Positions 7,455 to 15,946 of a stretch of 27,316 nt of DNA are shown here, one piece after another. The position numbers and the translations under genes are program-made. The notes beneath the pieces are model-generated. The model was not told where the DNA came from, ran no database searches, and saw only the letters and a program-made list of their open reading frames with translations. The stretch's first letter is position 1. Each line of letters starts with the position of its first letter. Origin of the DNA: Planctomycetia bacterium (GTDB lineage Bacteria; Planctomycetota; Phycisphaerae; Phycisphaerales; SM1A02); NCBI GenBank assembly GCA_005798965.1, contig SYIB01000087.1, positions 1 through 27,316 on the forward strand. The letters are read 5' to 3'.

Positions 7455-8353
7455 CAGGTCGTCGACAGCCGAAATGCCATCGGAACCTCCATCACCTTGG
7501 GGTGATGGAAGCCGTGCTCCCAGACGCCGTCCTCGCCCCAGACATCGCCGTGGTCCCCGCACACCATGATGTTGGCGGCAGAGAAGGCCTGCAGCAGCGG
7601 GCCGAGCGTGCGATCGACGAACGCCAGGCATTCGCCCTGCCGACGAGCGCTCTCCTCGCGGTCGTTCGTTTCCGCGAAGGCACGGCACGGCACCCTCGTG
7701 CGATCCCACGGCGCACCCTCATGCCAATACGGCACGTGCGTCTCTCCGACATTGAGGAAACAGAAGACCGGTTGGCGCGCCCCGCCCACCTTGTCGGCGA
7801 GGAACTCGAGTTGCCGACCGAGGGACCAGCAGTTGCCCGCGTATCGGTAGTGCTGGAAGTCGCGCACGAGGGTGGTTCCAGCCGGCGAGCTGTCATCGAA
7901 CCACTTGACGGCACCCGTGCCCGCGGTGATGTACCCGCGACGATTGAAGCCATCGATGATCGAGCGACCCTCGAGCACGAACCGATCCCGGCCTAGCGAC
8001 CGCGTCCCACCCCCGTCGAGTCGGACGAGCTTGCCGTACTTCGGATTCACGATCGGTTCCGAACGCAGCCCATCGCCGGGCGTGAAGCCGACGAACATGG
8101 CTGCGTGCGATGCGAACGTGAAGTAGGACGGTGCCATGACGCGGTGTGGCGTGCCCACCGCATCGATGTTGGGGGTCGGCACACGATCGAAGGTGTCCCA
8201 TCGGCACGAATCGAGCGTGACCAGCAGCAGCGACTCGGGGTGTTGGCTCCCGGGAACCCACGGGCCGGGAATGCGACGATTCCCAAAGCTGCGACGTTCC
8301 ATGCGCAGGAAGCGACTGAACTCGCGGAAGTGACGCTTGAACGCTATGGCCAT
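7454..8353 (-). CDS. Alkaline-phosphatase-superfamily, sulfatase-like hydrolase/transferase (299 aa)
   Basis: The fold is shown by LLLVTLDSCRWDTF (first metal Asp, about D48), the nucleophile region YFTFASHAAMF, FLNVGETHVPYW, and CGDHGD (D267, H268) with WEHGFHHP near the C-terminus. The Cys/Ser of the CxPxR formylglycine site is absent. By alignment Thr79 takes the nucleophile place, as in Thr-dependent phosphoglycerol or phosphoethanolamine transferases. It is short for a sulfatase (usually 400-550 aa) and has no signal peptide or membrane segment. The ATG at 8353 is chosen because it follows the GT4 stop by 13 bases; a longer reading frame runs into that gene. It probably shares an mRNA with the GT2 and GT4 genes, so it likely acts on a glycan or a glycan substituent. 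The substrate is unknown. Confidence 0.8.
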   Translation of the reverse strand: MAIAFKRHFREFSRFLRMERRSFGNRRIPGPWVPGSQHPESLLLVTLDSCRWDTFDRVPTPNIDAVGTPHRVMAPSYFTFASHAAMFVGFTPGDGLRSEPIVNPKYGKLVRLDGGGTRSLGRDRFVLEGRSIIDGFNRRGYITAGTGAVKWFDDSSPAGTTLVRDFQHYRYAGNCWSLGRQLEFLADKVGGARQPVFCFLNVGETHVPYWHEGAPWDRTRVPCRAFAETNDREESARRQGECLAFVDRTLGPLLQAFSAANIMVCGDHGDVWGEDGVWEHGFHHPKVMEVPMAFRLSTT

Positions 8354-8366
8354 GGGAGTCAGAAGC

Positions 8367-9596
8367 CTACCGCCGCCCGCGCAGCATGCCGAGCAAGCGG
8401 CCCATGAGGGCGACGTGGTCGAGTTCAGACTCGGCAATCTCGCGTGACCGTGTGCCGAACAAGTGTCGCAGGAGCGGATCCGCCATGCGCTCCATCGCGA
8501 CTGCGAGTGCTGCCGGATCGCGCTCCGCCACGATCAGCCCATTGACCCCGTCACGCACGATCTCGGGAATCCCGCTGTGGTCCGTGCCGATGACGGGAAG
8601 GCCGCACGCCATCGCTTCCATCACGACGACCGGCATGCCCTCGACGTCGCCATCCTCCGCCGTCTCGCTCGGCGCGATCAGGGCGTCGGAGGCCCCCAAC
8701 TCCGCCAACACCGCGTCGCGTGACAGCCAACCCGCAAAGCGCACGCGTTCAGCGACGCCGAGCGCAGTGGCGAGCGCTCGCAACTCGGGGCCGAGGGGAC
8801 CATCGCCGATGAGCGTGAGCGATGGCGCGGATGGACCCGCGAGTGCGAGGGCGTGCAGCAGCGTCCCGAAGCCCTTCTTGGGCACGAAGCGCCCGATCGC
8901 GGTGGCGTGCCAAGGACCTGCCCCTGCTGATCGATCACCAGCGGGTCGAAAACGCGATGTCACGACACCGAGTCGGTGCACGATGACCTTGTGCGCGGGC
9001 GCGCCTGCGGCCTTGAGCGTCGACGCCAGGAACTCCGAGTTCGGAAGGAGCACGTCTGCATCCTCAAAGAGCTCGCTGTAGAGACCCGGTCCCGACTGCA
9101 TGATGGCTCGGGTCGCGTCGTAGCCGTAGAACGCACAGGACAGCGGACCGGTGATGCACCCGGCGCGCCGGAGTTTCGCTGCCACCACGCCGCTTGGGCC
9201 GAACTCTGCGTGAATGCGGTCGAACGCATGCGGGCACCCGCGCGCACCCAGCGCCGATGCCGCCTTGAGCAGCACGCCAGAGGGACCTCTCCACCCTTGC
9301 GATGGCGAGCACAACCGACAGGCAATCGCTGGCGACCGACAGGCGTGTGCGCCCCAGCGCCAAGGAAGCCCGATGATTCGTTGCAGGAGCGGTGAATCGA
9401 TCCGAGCACGCCTGATGCGACTCGCGACACCGAGGCGCTCCTCGTCAGCGACCCACGTCGAGTCGTCGCTCGCATGCAGCGAGAGGATGGTGAGGTCGAC
9501 GCCGGCCTCGAGCAGCCCGGTGACATGATCACGGATGAACGTCTCGCTGCGCAGCGGGAATCCACCGGTCACCAGCAACATCCGCAACGCCGTCAT
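8367..9596 (-). CDS. Glycosyltransferase family 4, GT-B fold (409 aa)
   Basis: The N-terminal half (LLVTGGFPLRSETFIRDHV, about residues 6-24) is typical of GT4 enzymes of the WcaL/colanic-acid type, in which SETFI marks the acceptor domain. The C-terminal half has the donor-binding signature with E319-x7-E327 inside EGMPVVVMEAMACGLPV, then GIPEIV and GxNGLIV. The enzyme would transfer a sugar from a nucleotide donor to a growing glycan at the inner face of the membrane. The start at 9596 overlaps the upstream GT2 stop as ATGA. The reading frame continues upstream for 157 codons, but that part is out-of-frame shadow of the GT2 gene. The sugar specificity cannot be read from sequence. Confidence 0.92.
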   Translation of the reverse strand: MTALRMLLVTGGFPLRSETFIRDHVTGLLEAGVDLTILSLHASDDSTWVADEERLGVASRIRRARIDSPLLQRIIGLPWRWGAHACRSPAIACRLCSPSQGWRGPSGVLLKAASALGARGCPHAFDRIHAEFGPSGVVAAKLRRAGCITGPLSCAFYGYDATRAIMQSGPGLYSELFEDADVLLPNSEFLASTLKAAGAPAHKVIVHRLGVVTSRFRPAGDRSAGAGPWHATAIGRFVPKKGFGTLLHALALAGPSAPSLTLIGDGPLGPELRALATALGVAERVRFAGWLSRDAVLAELGASDALIAPSETAEDGDVEGMPVVVMEAMACGLPVIGTDHSGIPEIVRDGVNGLIVAERDPAALAVAMERMADPLLRHLFGTRSREIAESELDHVALMGRLLGMLRGRR

Positions 9597-10711
9597 GGAG
9601 TCGCTCCAGGGCGGGGCATCGAGCGACCGAGCGAGCCAGGCTCGACGCGCGAGACTGGATTGATCCCAAGGAACAACTCCATGCGACGCAGCACGTAGCC
9701 GACGCTGCGCAGCAGGTAGTACGCCGCCAGCGCCGGGATCGCAGCGATCAAGCCACCGGGAGACTTGCCCTTGTTGGCGATCTCGTTCCAGGCAACCGCA
9801 GCGCAACCGGCTGCGAACGGTGCAAGCGCGCAGAGCAGCAGCCACCACCGCCAGGGGGCATCGATGCAGGCTGCGACCGATGTCGTGATGACCAGCAGCA
9901 GTGCTGCGAGCACGAACGGCGCGACATCGAGACGATCGTGCAGACGGAATTTCCAGACCAACTCCGCCGCCGCTCGGCCACCATGCCACGCCTGCCGACG
10001 GAAGCTGCGCCAACCGTACGGGTGCTCGTGATCCAGCATGGCCGAGGGCTCGGCCACGACGGTCCACCCCGCTGCCCTGATCGCCAGATACAGCCCCTCT
10101 TCATCGCAACGCCCTGAAAACGTGGTGTCCGGGCGCCGGCTGGCGCGGGTGGCATCGGAGAAGTCTTCCTCCCACCGATGGGCCGTGAGGAGGCATCGAC
10201 GGACCATCAGGTTGCACGACGTGAAGCGCCGGACCGGCCCCCGTCGGGGCAAACGATGGGTGCCGGCAAAGGCCCGCTCCCACGTCGTTGATCGACAGGT
10301 GTCCTCGACGAGCCCGGACGCGGCACCAACCGAGGGATCCGCGAACGGTTCACGGAGGCGCTCGATCCACTGCGCATCGGCGACGCAGTCGGAGTCGAGG
10401 AAGGCCACGACCGAACCCGCGGCAACGCGGATGCCGACGTTGCGGCTCGCGTTGGCCCCTAGGTTGCGTTCGTTGCAGATCACCCGGAGGTTCGTCAGAC
10501 CGGCGTCAGGCGACAACGCGCGGATGGCCTCGGCACTGCCATCGGTCGAACCATCGTCGACCACGATGATCTCGCGCGGCGGCGAGGTCTGCTTCAGGAG
10601 GGAGCGCACGCACCGCACGATCTGCTCACGGCGGTTGCAGGTGGGCACGACGACGGAGACTCCCCCGGCGGAGGTGTCCGGTGCGTCGATGGCCGTGTCC
10701 CGCGTCGGCAT
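9593..10711 (-). CDS. Glycosyltransferase family 2 with C-terminal membrane segments (372 aa)
   Basis: The GT-A core begins SVVVPTCNRREQ (about residue 18), continues IIVVDDGSTDGS, then RNLGANASRNVG and the metal/nucleotide DSD motif (106-108). A DEEGLYLAIRAAGW stretch gives the catalytic base region. Residues about 275-345 contain hydrophobic segments (VLAALLLVITTSVAACI and LLLCALAPFAAGCAAVA) that anchor it in the inner membrane. The ATG at 10711 has TACGCT seven bases upstream and no Shine-Dalgarno, so translation may be leaderless. It is first in a minus-strand unit with GT4 and a sulfatase-like gene, and diverges from the tandem GT2 pair across 66 bases. Its role is probably addition of one sugar in surface glycan assembly. 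Confidence 0.9.
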   Translation of the reverse strand: MPTRDTAIDAPDTSAGGVSVVVPTCNRREQIVRCVRSLLKQTSPPREIIVVDDGSTDGSAEAIRALSPDAGLTNLRVICNERNLGANASRNVGIRVAAGSVVAFLDSDCVADAQWIERLREPFADPSVGAASGLVEDTCRSTTWERAFAGTHRLPRRGPVRRFTSCNLMVRRCLLTAHRWEEDFSDATRASRRPDTTFSGRCDEEGLYLAIRAAGWTVVAEPSAMLDHEHPYGWRSFRRQAWHGGRAAAELVWKFRLHDRLDVAPFVLAALLLVITTSVAACIDAPWRWWLLLCALAPFAAGCAAVAWNEIANKGKSPGGLIAAIPALAAYYLLRSVGYVLRRMELFLGINPVSRVEPGSLGRSMPRPGATP

Positions 10712-10718
10712 GCACTTG

Positions 10719-10724
10719 AGCGTA
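10719..10724 (-). promoter_or_regulatory. Candidate -10 box TACGCT for a leaderless start
   Basis: TACGCT is followed by seven bases and the ATG at 10711. The same hexamer and the same seven-base spacing occur before rfbB (25272-25277). There is no Shine-Dalgarno within range, since the nearest GGAGG is over 20 bases upstream. Confidence 0.35.
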
Positions 10725-10777
10725 CGGTGCTTCGACCTCCGGAGCGAGACACCGACCGCTAGACTCGTCGTCGCCAC

Positions 10778-11698
10778 ATGCGATTCGCCGTCGCTGTCAC
10801 CACAAGACGCAGGCCTGACGGGCTCGCGCGACTCTTCGCGTCGCTCGACCGCCTCGTCACGACTGGAGGCGATGCCACGATCGCGCTCTCCATCATCGTG
10901 GTCGAAAACGATGACAGCCGTTCGCCCCTGCCGGCGAGCCGATGGTCGTGCACCCATGTGCTCGAGCCACAGGTGGGCATTCCCCTCGCCCGCAACCGCG
11001 CGCTCGATGAAGCTCGAAGGCTCGAACCCCGCCCGGACTGGATCGCCTTCGTCGACGATGACGAGACCGTCGATCCCTCATGGCTCAGCGCCCTCGCGCA
11101 CTCGGCCGCCCGTGGTGACGCCGACGTCCTGACGGGCCCTGCGCGACCCGTGCTGCCAGAACCCGTCCCCGCGTGGGCGCTCCAGACCGGTTGCTACGAA
11201 CAGCCCGATCATCCCGACGGGACGAGGTTGCAGGAGGCCTACACCAACAACGTGGCGCTGCGTCATGGCGTGGTCACGGATCCGGCGTGCCGGTTCGACG
11301 ACCGCCTGCTCAAGACCGGCGGCAGTGATACGCACCTCTTTCGAAGGCTCGCGCGCGATGGCCATCGCATCCGTTGGTGTGCCCAGGCGATCACGTTCGA
11401 GCACTATCCACGGTCTCGGATGACGCGCCGGTGGGCCGTACGGCGTGCCTACCGCATCGGCGCGACGAACGCATGGATCATGCTCGACCTGCACGCAGCA
11501 TCACGACTCGAATGCATCGGCATGGCGCTGCGCTACCTGGCGCGAGGCGTGGCCCGTGCCGTCATGAGCACGCTGCGAGGGCACGTCGCCGCGGCGACGA
11601 TGCACCCGGCGCTCGACGCGGCCAAGGCCGTCGGCCTTGTGTCCGGCGCGCTCGGCATTGACCGCTTCGAGGAGTATGCAACCCACCATGGCACCTGA
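10778..11698 (+). CDS. Glycosyltransferase family 2, first of a tandem pair (306 aa)
   Basis: A GT-A core starts at residue 2 (RFAVAVTTRRRPDGLARLF). VGIPLARNRALDEAR is the nucleotide-binding helix, and the metal site is WIAFVDDDETVD (DDDE at 93-96). AYTNNVALR and KTGGSDTHLFRRLARDGH carry the later GT2 motifs, the second probably holding the catalytic Asp. No firm membrane segment is visible. The product is close in plan to the next gene, and the two overlap by about 11 bases, so they are cotranscribed and probably arose by duplication. No Shine-Dalgarno precedes the ATG; a TAGACT lies 12 bases upstream. Donor and acceptor are unknown. Confidence 0.88.
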   Translation: MRFAVAVTTRRRPDGLARLFASLDRLVTTGGDATIALSIIVVENDDSRSPLPASRWSCTHVLEPQVGIPLARNRALDEARRLEPRPDWIAFVDDDETVDPSWLSALAHSAARGDADVLTGPARPVLPEPVPAWALQTGCYEQPDHPDGTRLQEAYTNNVALRHGVVTDPACRFDDRLLKTGGSDTHLFRRLARDGHRIRWCAQAITFEHYPRSRMTRRWAVRRAYRIGATNAWIMLDLHAASRLECIGMALRYLARGVARAVMSTLRGHVAAATMHPALDAAKAVGLVSGALGIDRFEEYATHHGT

Positions 11699-12632
11699 CG
11701 CGCGAACGATCGCCTGCTGCGTGTCGACGCTCCACCGGGCAGCCGGGCTCGAGGCCACGCTGCGCAGCCTCGCAGAGCAGCGCTCGACATTGCCGGCGGG
11801 GGTCAGTGTGGTCGCCATCGTCGTGAGCAACGATCCTGCCGATCCCGCCCCTGCCGAGGTCGTCGCGCGCGTGCGTCGCGACACCGGGATCGACGTGATC
11901 CTCGAGGCCGAGCCGCAACGAGGCGTGGCGTTCCCTCGCAATCGAGCCCTCGGACTTGCGCGGCAGGCTGTTGGATCAACGGGACTGATCGCGTTCATCG
12001 ATGACGACGAAACCGCTGGAGGCGGCTGGCTGGCAGCACTGCTCGCCGCGCGCGATCGATTCGGACCGGGCATCGTGACTGGCCCAGTCGATCCGTCGTT
12101 CGACGAGCCTCCCGCACCATGGGTGATTGATGGGGGGTTCTTCGCGGCAGCCGTGCACTCGACCGGGGAGCGCAGGCCGTGGGCGTTCACCAACAACGTG
12201 CTCTTCGATGCGGCGCTGGTGGACGATGCGGGACCTCGATTCGCGACCGGGTTCCTGCGCGCCGGGGAGGACCGCCACTTCTTCCAGCGGCTGGCGCACG
12301 GCGGCGTGCCCATCCGATGGGTCGACGAGGCGCGGGTCGTGGAGTCGATCCCTCCCTCACGGGCGACCGAGGACTGGCTCGTACGGCGCCAACGAAGCGT
12401 TGGACGCTGCGTCGCACCCATCGAACGTGATCTGCGGGGGCGCGCCTCGGCGTTGGCGCTCTGCTCGGTGAAAGGCATCGCGTGGATCGTGATCGGCTCG
12501 GCGCGGCACGTCGCTGCACGACGCACGGAGCATTCGGTCCGCGCCCGCATGCAGCGTGCGTGGGGCATCGGCTTGCTCGAAGGCGCGTGGATTCCTTCGA
12601 CCGCCGGGCGGCCCGTCGCGGCGCAGGACTAG
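11688..12632 (+). CDS. Glycosyltransferase family 2, second of a tandem pair (314 aa)
   Basis: The motif order is that of the preceding gene: RGVAFPRNRALGLAR, GLIAFIDDDETAGGGW (DDDE 105-108), AFTNNVLFDAAL, then RAGEDRHFFQRLAHGG, where the first enzyme has KTGGSDTHLFRRLARDG. It is a cytoplasmic GT2 likely acting on the same glycan. The ATG at 11688 overlaps the upstream stop by 11 bases; an ATG at 11676 is possible, and the GGAG at 11671-11674 is the only nearby ribosome-binding signal. The gene ends in a convergent overlap with the methyltransferase: the shared CTAG at 12629-12632 supplies the TAG stop for both strands. Confidence 0.88.
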   Translation: MAPDARTIACCVSTLHRAAGLEATLRSLAEQRSTLPAGVSVVAIVVSNDPADPAPAEVVARVRRDTGIDVILEAEPQRGVAFPRNRALGLARQAVGSTGLIAFIDDDETAGGGWLAALLAARDRFGPGIVTGPVDPSFDEPPAPWVIDGGFFAAAVHSTGERRPWAFTNNVLFDAALVDDAGPRFATGFLRAGEDRHFFQRLAHGGVPIRWVDEARVVESIPPSRATEDWLVRRQRSVGRCVAPIERDLRGRASALALCSVKGIAWIVIGSARHVAARRTEHSVRARMQRAWGIGLLEGAWIPSTAGRPVAAQD

Positions 12633-13384
12633 TGCGCGTCGCGACGCCGCCACACGATGCGCAGGTGCGGTCGATCCCACCGCACACCCGCCGGATTCGT
12701 GTCGACGCGCTCGATCGAGCGCTGCTCCAGCCACGGCTCAAGCGCGTGCGTCACGTCTGCGGGATCGCCGGCACGGGCGGCCAGCCAGAGGCGCCCGCGA
12801 TCCTCCCAGAAATCCCACTGGTGCAGCCCTCCGTACCCGCCGTGCTGGCCCTCGCGCTCACCCACCTGCACGAGCACGGTGCCTCCAACGCGGACGACGA
12901 GTGCCATCTCTCGGAGCACGTCGATCGGCGAAGCCGCGTGGTCGACGGCATTGTTGGAGAGCGCGAGATCGAAGCATGCGTTGCCATAGCGCTGCACCAG
13001 CGCTTCACCGGCGACGTCATCGATCGCGTGGACCGGCGTGATGCCGTGCTTGGCGAGCAGCGCGTGGTACACCGATGCGAGGGAATCGCAACAGGTCAGG
13101 TCGAGACGACCGGCCGGCGCGACACGTCCGACCACCGAGAGTGGCCCCGATCCGACATCGAGCACTCGGTGGATCGGCCTGGTCGGGTCGAGGTGGCACC
13201 AGAGCCATGGCTGCAGTTGGCTGGTTGGGTCCGTTCGGAATGCGAATCCGGCATGCTCCCGTCGCGCGAGCCAGCCATCCCAGAAGGCCGTCTCGCTGTC
13301 GAGCTGGTCACGCCGCGAGGGAGCACGAGGCGGCGCTCCTGCGCCACGGACGAGCGACCGCAGCAACGACGCCAACGACCTCAT
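12629..13384 (-). CDS. Class I SAM-dependent methyltransferase (251 aa)
   Basis: Motif I is VLDVGSGPL (about residues 74-82), motif II LDLTCCD (about 94-100), and motif IV CFDLALSNNAVDH (137-149), followed by the post-motif helix DVLREMALVVRVGGTVLVQV. This is the Rossmann-type methyltransferase order used by sugar and lipid O-methyltransferases. It is last in the nine-gene minus-strand operon and its ATG overlaps the GT8-like stop (ATGA, 13381-13384), so it most likely methylates a sugar of the same glycan. No membrane segment is seen. The target atom cannot be told from sequence. Confidence 0.88.
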   Translation of the reverse strand: MRSLASLLRSLVRGAGAPPRAPSRRDQLDSETAFWDGWLARREHAGFAFRTDPTSQLQPWLWCHLDPTRPIHRVLDVGSGPLSVVGRVAPAGRLDLTCCDSLASVYHALLAKHGITPVHAIDDVAGEALVQRYGNACFDLALSNNAVDHAASPIDVLREMALVVRVGGTVLVQVGEREGQHGGYGGLHQWDFWEDRGRLWLAARAGDPADVTHALEPWLEQRSIERVDTNPAGVRWDRPHLRIVWRRRDAH

Positions 13385-14232
13385 GCCACCACGCCCCACG
13401 GTGGCGCAGTCCCGTTCCAGTGGAGGAGGTTGCCCTCGGGGACGAGGTCCCGCAGACGAGCGAGCGTGCCATCATCCCAGCCGACGTCGATGCCCTTGGC
13501 GCGCGTGTTGCGGATGCAGAGGTTCCACGCATTCGTGCGCACCACCCGATGCTCGAGCCCGCACGACTGCACCGCCCAGATCAGGGATCCCTGGTCCCAC
13601 CAGGAGATGGCGTTCGCGATCCGCGGATCGGCGCACGCCGCGCGCACGGCATGGCAGTAGGCGCCGAGCAGTGCACGATCCTCGGCGCGAGCATGATCCC
13701 AGCCGGAGATGCCCGCGTTCAATCGCGGCTCGAGCGGATCGAACCGGCGCGCGATGGGCAGCAGCCGATAGAGCTCCGGCTTGTTGGGCGTGACGGCCGG
13801 TGCGAAGTTCTCCGGCGTGAGCACCGGTCCGTCGTCGAGCAACGAGACCAGCCCTGCAAGGTGCCGCAGCACGACGATGTCGGCATCGATCCAGAAGGTC
13901 CGCGCGAATGGGCTGGCCGCGATCAGGAACGGACACGCCCAGATCGGCCAGACGCGCTTGCCGGGCTTCGCAAGAGGACCCGCTGACTCGAACGCGCGCC
14001 GCACGGCCAAGAGATCGGCGCTCTCTGGCATCGGCAGCACGCGCAACGAAGGGTGATTCGTGCAGAGCCGCTGGATCACCGACGCACCCAGACCGAGGTC
14101 GAAGCAGGCGACCGGCAGATCGAGGCTTTCGCGGACGGACCGGCACAGCATGTCGACGCCGGGGGCGTAGCGCGCATCGGCGAGCGTCACGATCCCGCAG
14201 TCGGACACTCGCGCCAGCGCTGCGTCAGGCAC
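13381..14232 (-). CDS. Putative GT-A glycosyltransferase, family-8-like (283 aa)
   Basis: The central TFWIDADIVVL carries a DAD metal/nucleotide motif after hydrophobic strands, as in GT8 and related nucleotide-diphospho-sugar transferases. LNAGISGWD and WWDQGSLIWAVQ resemble the acceptor and catalytic segments, and a late His (NLLHWNG) fits the GT8-type C-terminal metal ligand. The GTG at 14232 is chosen because GGAG lies seven bases upstream (14240-14243); it overlaps the ABC gene by eight bases. An ATG at 14259 has no ribosome-binding site. It is the eighth gene of the operon. The family assignment is tentative, but a sugar-transfer role is likely. Confidence 0.75.
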   Translation of the reverse strand: MPDAALARVSDCGIVTLADARYAPGVDMLCRSVRESLDLPVACFDLGLGASVIQRLCTNHPSLRVLPMPESADLLAVRRAFESAGPLAKPGKRVWPIWACPFLIAASPFARTFWIDADIVVLRHLAGLVSLLDDGPVLTPENFAPAVTPNKPELYRLLPIARRFDPLEPRLNAGISGWDHARAEDRALLGAYCHAVRAACADPRIANAISWWDQGSLIWAVQSCGLEHRVVRTNAWNLCIRNTRAKGIDVGWDDGTLARLRDLVPEGNLLHWNGTAPPWGVVA

Positions 14233-15946
14233 GCCCGTTCTCCGTAAGCCCGCTGGCATCGAGGCGCAGCACACGCTCGCACCGTGCGACGGTCGCCTCA
14301 CGATGGGCGACCACGATCATGGTCACGGTGCCCTGCAGCGCGTGGATGGCCTCGAGCAGCTCAGCCTCGGTCGTGGGATCGAGTGCGCTCGTCGCCTCGT
14401 CGAGGATGAGCACGGCGGGCCGTGCGTAGAGCGCCCGTGCAATGCCGATGCGCTGTCGCTGTCCCCCGCTCAACCGGACGCCACGTTCGCCCACGACCGT
14501 GGACAGGCCGTGGGGCAGCGATGCCACGAAGTCATCGAGTTGCGCCAGGTGTATCGCGCGGAGGACGGCTGCCTCGTCAATGCCATCCTCGGGAAGACCG
14601 AAGGCGACGTTGCGGCGGATGGAGTCATCCATCAGGTAGATCGCCTGAGGCACGTAGCCGACCTGCGCTTGCCACCAGCGGGTGCAGTCTGCCAGATCCA
14701 ACCGGCCGATCATGATCCGTCCGGCGGAGGGGCGAAGCAGCCCAAGAGCGAGGTCCACGACCGTGGACTTGCCCGAGCCGCTCGCGCCGATCAATCCCAC
14801 CGATTCACCGCGACCCACACGAGCATCGAGAAGACCGACTACGGCCGGGCGATCATCGGTGTAGCGGAAGGAGACCCCCTGGAAGTCGATCGAGGTCCAT
14901 TCACCGTCACCGGCCGAACCTGTGGATGCAGGCGCAGCCTGCGCCAGTTCATCGGCGACGGCGCGCAGGCTCGGAGCCGCGAGAACCATCAACTGCACAC
15001 TCGACATGAGCCGCGTGCCGCTTGGCACGAGGCGGAAGATCGCGATGGCGAAGATCCCAACAATCCCGAGCACCGACACAGGGTCGCGATCACGCAACTC
15101 CATCGTGATGACGAGGGTCGCCAACCCGAGCACCGCGAGGACCTCGATCCAGCTCCGCGGCATGTCCTTGAGTGACTGCACCTGAGCACCCATCGCACCA
15201 CTTCGGGACGAGGCGTCATCCACCAGTTGGGTGAAACCACGCTCACGGCCAAGCGCTCGGATCTCCTTGACCCCTTCCAAGGCCTGGCGAATCAGTCGGA
15301 ATCGTGAGCGGTCGAGTTCGCGCCGTCGCTGACCGAGTGCCGCAGCCCGAGCCTCGGTGTTGCGGTGGAACCACCAGCCCGACGCACTGACAAGCCCCAA
15401 GCACACCATGCCGCCAAGCGGCTCGATGGCCAGCAGCAGACTCGCCACCCCCGCGATCACCAGGAGTTCGCTCGCCGCTGACAGGGCCGGAACGACCACG
15501 CCGAATGCCACTTGGTCGACATCATGGGTCACTCCGTGCAGCAGCCCGGTCGTGTTCCGGCCAAGATGGAACGCCCACGGCCGTGAGATGACGCGCCCAA
15601 ACAGGCGGGTGGAGAGTTCGCGCTGCAACCCGAAGCCGAACCGATTGACCTGCTGCACCAGCATCCAGCGGAACATGCCCTTCGTGGCGTAGATGACGAC
15701 GAGGCCACCCATGCACAGCACGATGAGCCGGGCGCGGGGCATCGAGCTGATGGACTGTGCCACGGCGTCGGGCGCATGACGCAGCATCGATGCGTCATCC
15801 GACAGGAGCGCGAGCACCGGGAACACGAGCCCGAGCCCGACGCACTCAAGCGCCGCCGACACGAGCATCGCTGCACAGAGCATCGCCGCCACACGACGGT
15901 CTCGCGGCCCGAGAAGAGCCCATGCACGGCCGAAGGCTTCGTTCAC
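14225..15946 (-). CDS. ABC exporter half-transporter, PglK/MsbA-like lipid-linked glycan flippase (573 aa)
   Basis: The N-terminal membrane domain (about 1-330) has the hydrophobic spans expected of a type IV exporter. The nucleotide-binding domain has Walker A GASGSGKST (387-395), Q-loop Gln434, signature LSGGQ (492-496), Walker B AVLILDEATSALD (D516, E517) and the switch His548. The segment GLSTVVGERGVRLSGGQRQR is typical of PglK and related exporters. Such proteins act as homodimers that flip polyprenyl-linked oligosaccharide or lipids outward. Here it lies among glycosyltransferases and a sulfotransferase, so export of a finished or partial glycan is the likely task. No Wzx or Wzy is seen in the window. 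The GTG start overlaps the previous stop as GTGA. Confidence 0.92.
   Translation of the reverse strand: MNEAFGRAWALLGPRDRRVAAMLCAAMLVSAALECVGLGLVFPVLALLSDDASMLRHAPDAVAQSISSMPRARLIVLCMGGLVVIYATKGMFRWMLVQQVNRFGFGLQRELSTRLFGRVISRPWAFHLGRNTTGLLHGVTHDVDQVAFGVVVPALSAASELLVIAGVASLLLAIEPLGGMVCLGLVSASGWWFHRNTEARAAALGQRRRELDRSRFRLIRQALEGVKEIRALGRERGFTQLVDDASSRSGAMGAQVQSLKDMPRSWIEVLAVLGLATLVITMELRDRDPVSVLGIVGIFAIAIFRLVPSGTRLMSSVQLMVLAAPSLRAVADELAQAAPASTGSAGDGEWTSIDFQGVSFRYTDDRPAVVGLLDARVGRGESVGLIGASGSGKSTVVDLALGLLRPSAGRIMIGRLDLADCTRWWQAQVGYVPQAIYLMDDSIRRNVAFGLPEDGIDEAAVLRAIHLAQLDDFVASLPHGLSTVVGERGVRLSGGQRQRIGIARALYARPAVLILDEATSALDPTTEAELLEAIHALQGTVTMIVVAHREATVARCERVLRLDASGLTENGRA

Noticed and set aside
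8367..10067. Longer 566-codon version of the GT4 gene
   Set aside because: The first 157 codons overlap the GT2 gene in another frame and look like shadow; the ATGA junction at 9596 and the conserved N-terminus fix the start.
12482..13660. 392-codon open frame on the plus strand
   Set aside because: It lies antisense to the methyltransferase and GT8-like genes, which have clear motifs and overlapping start/stop signals.
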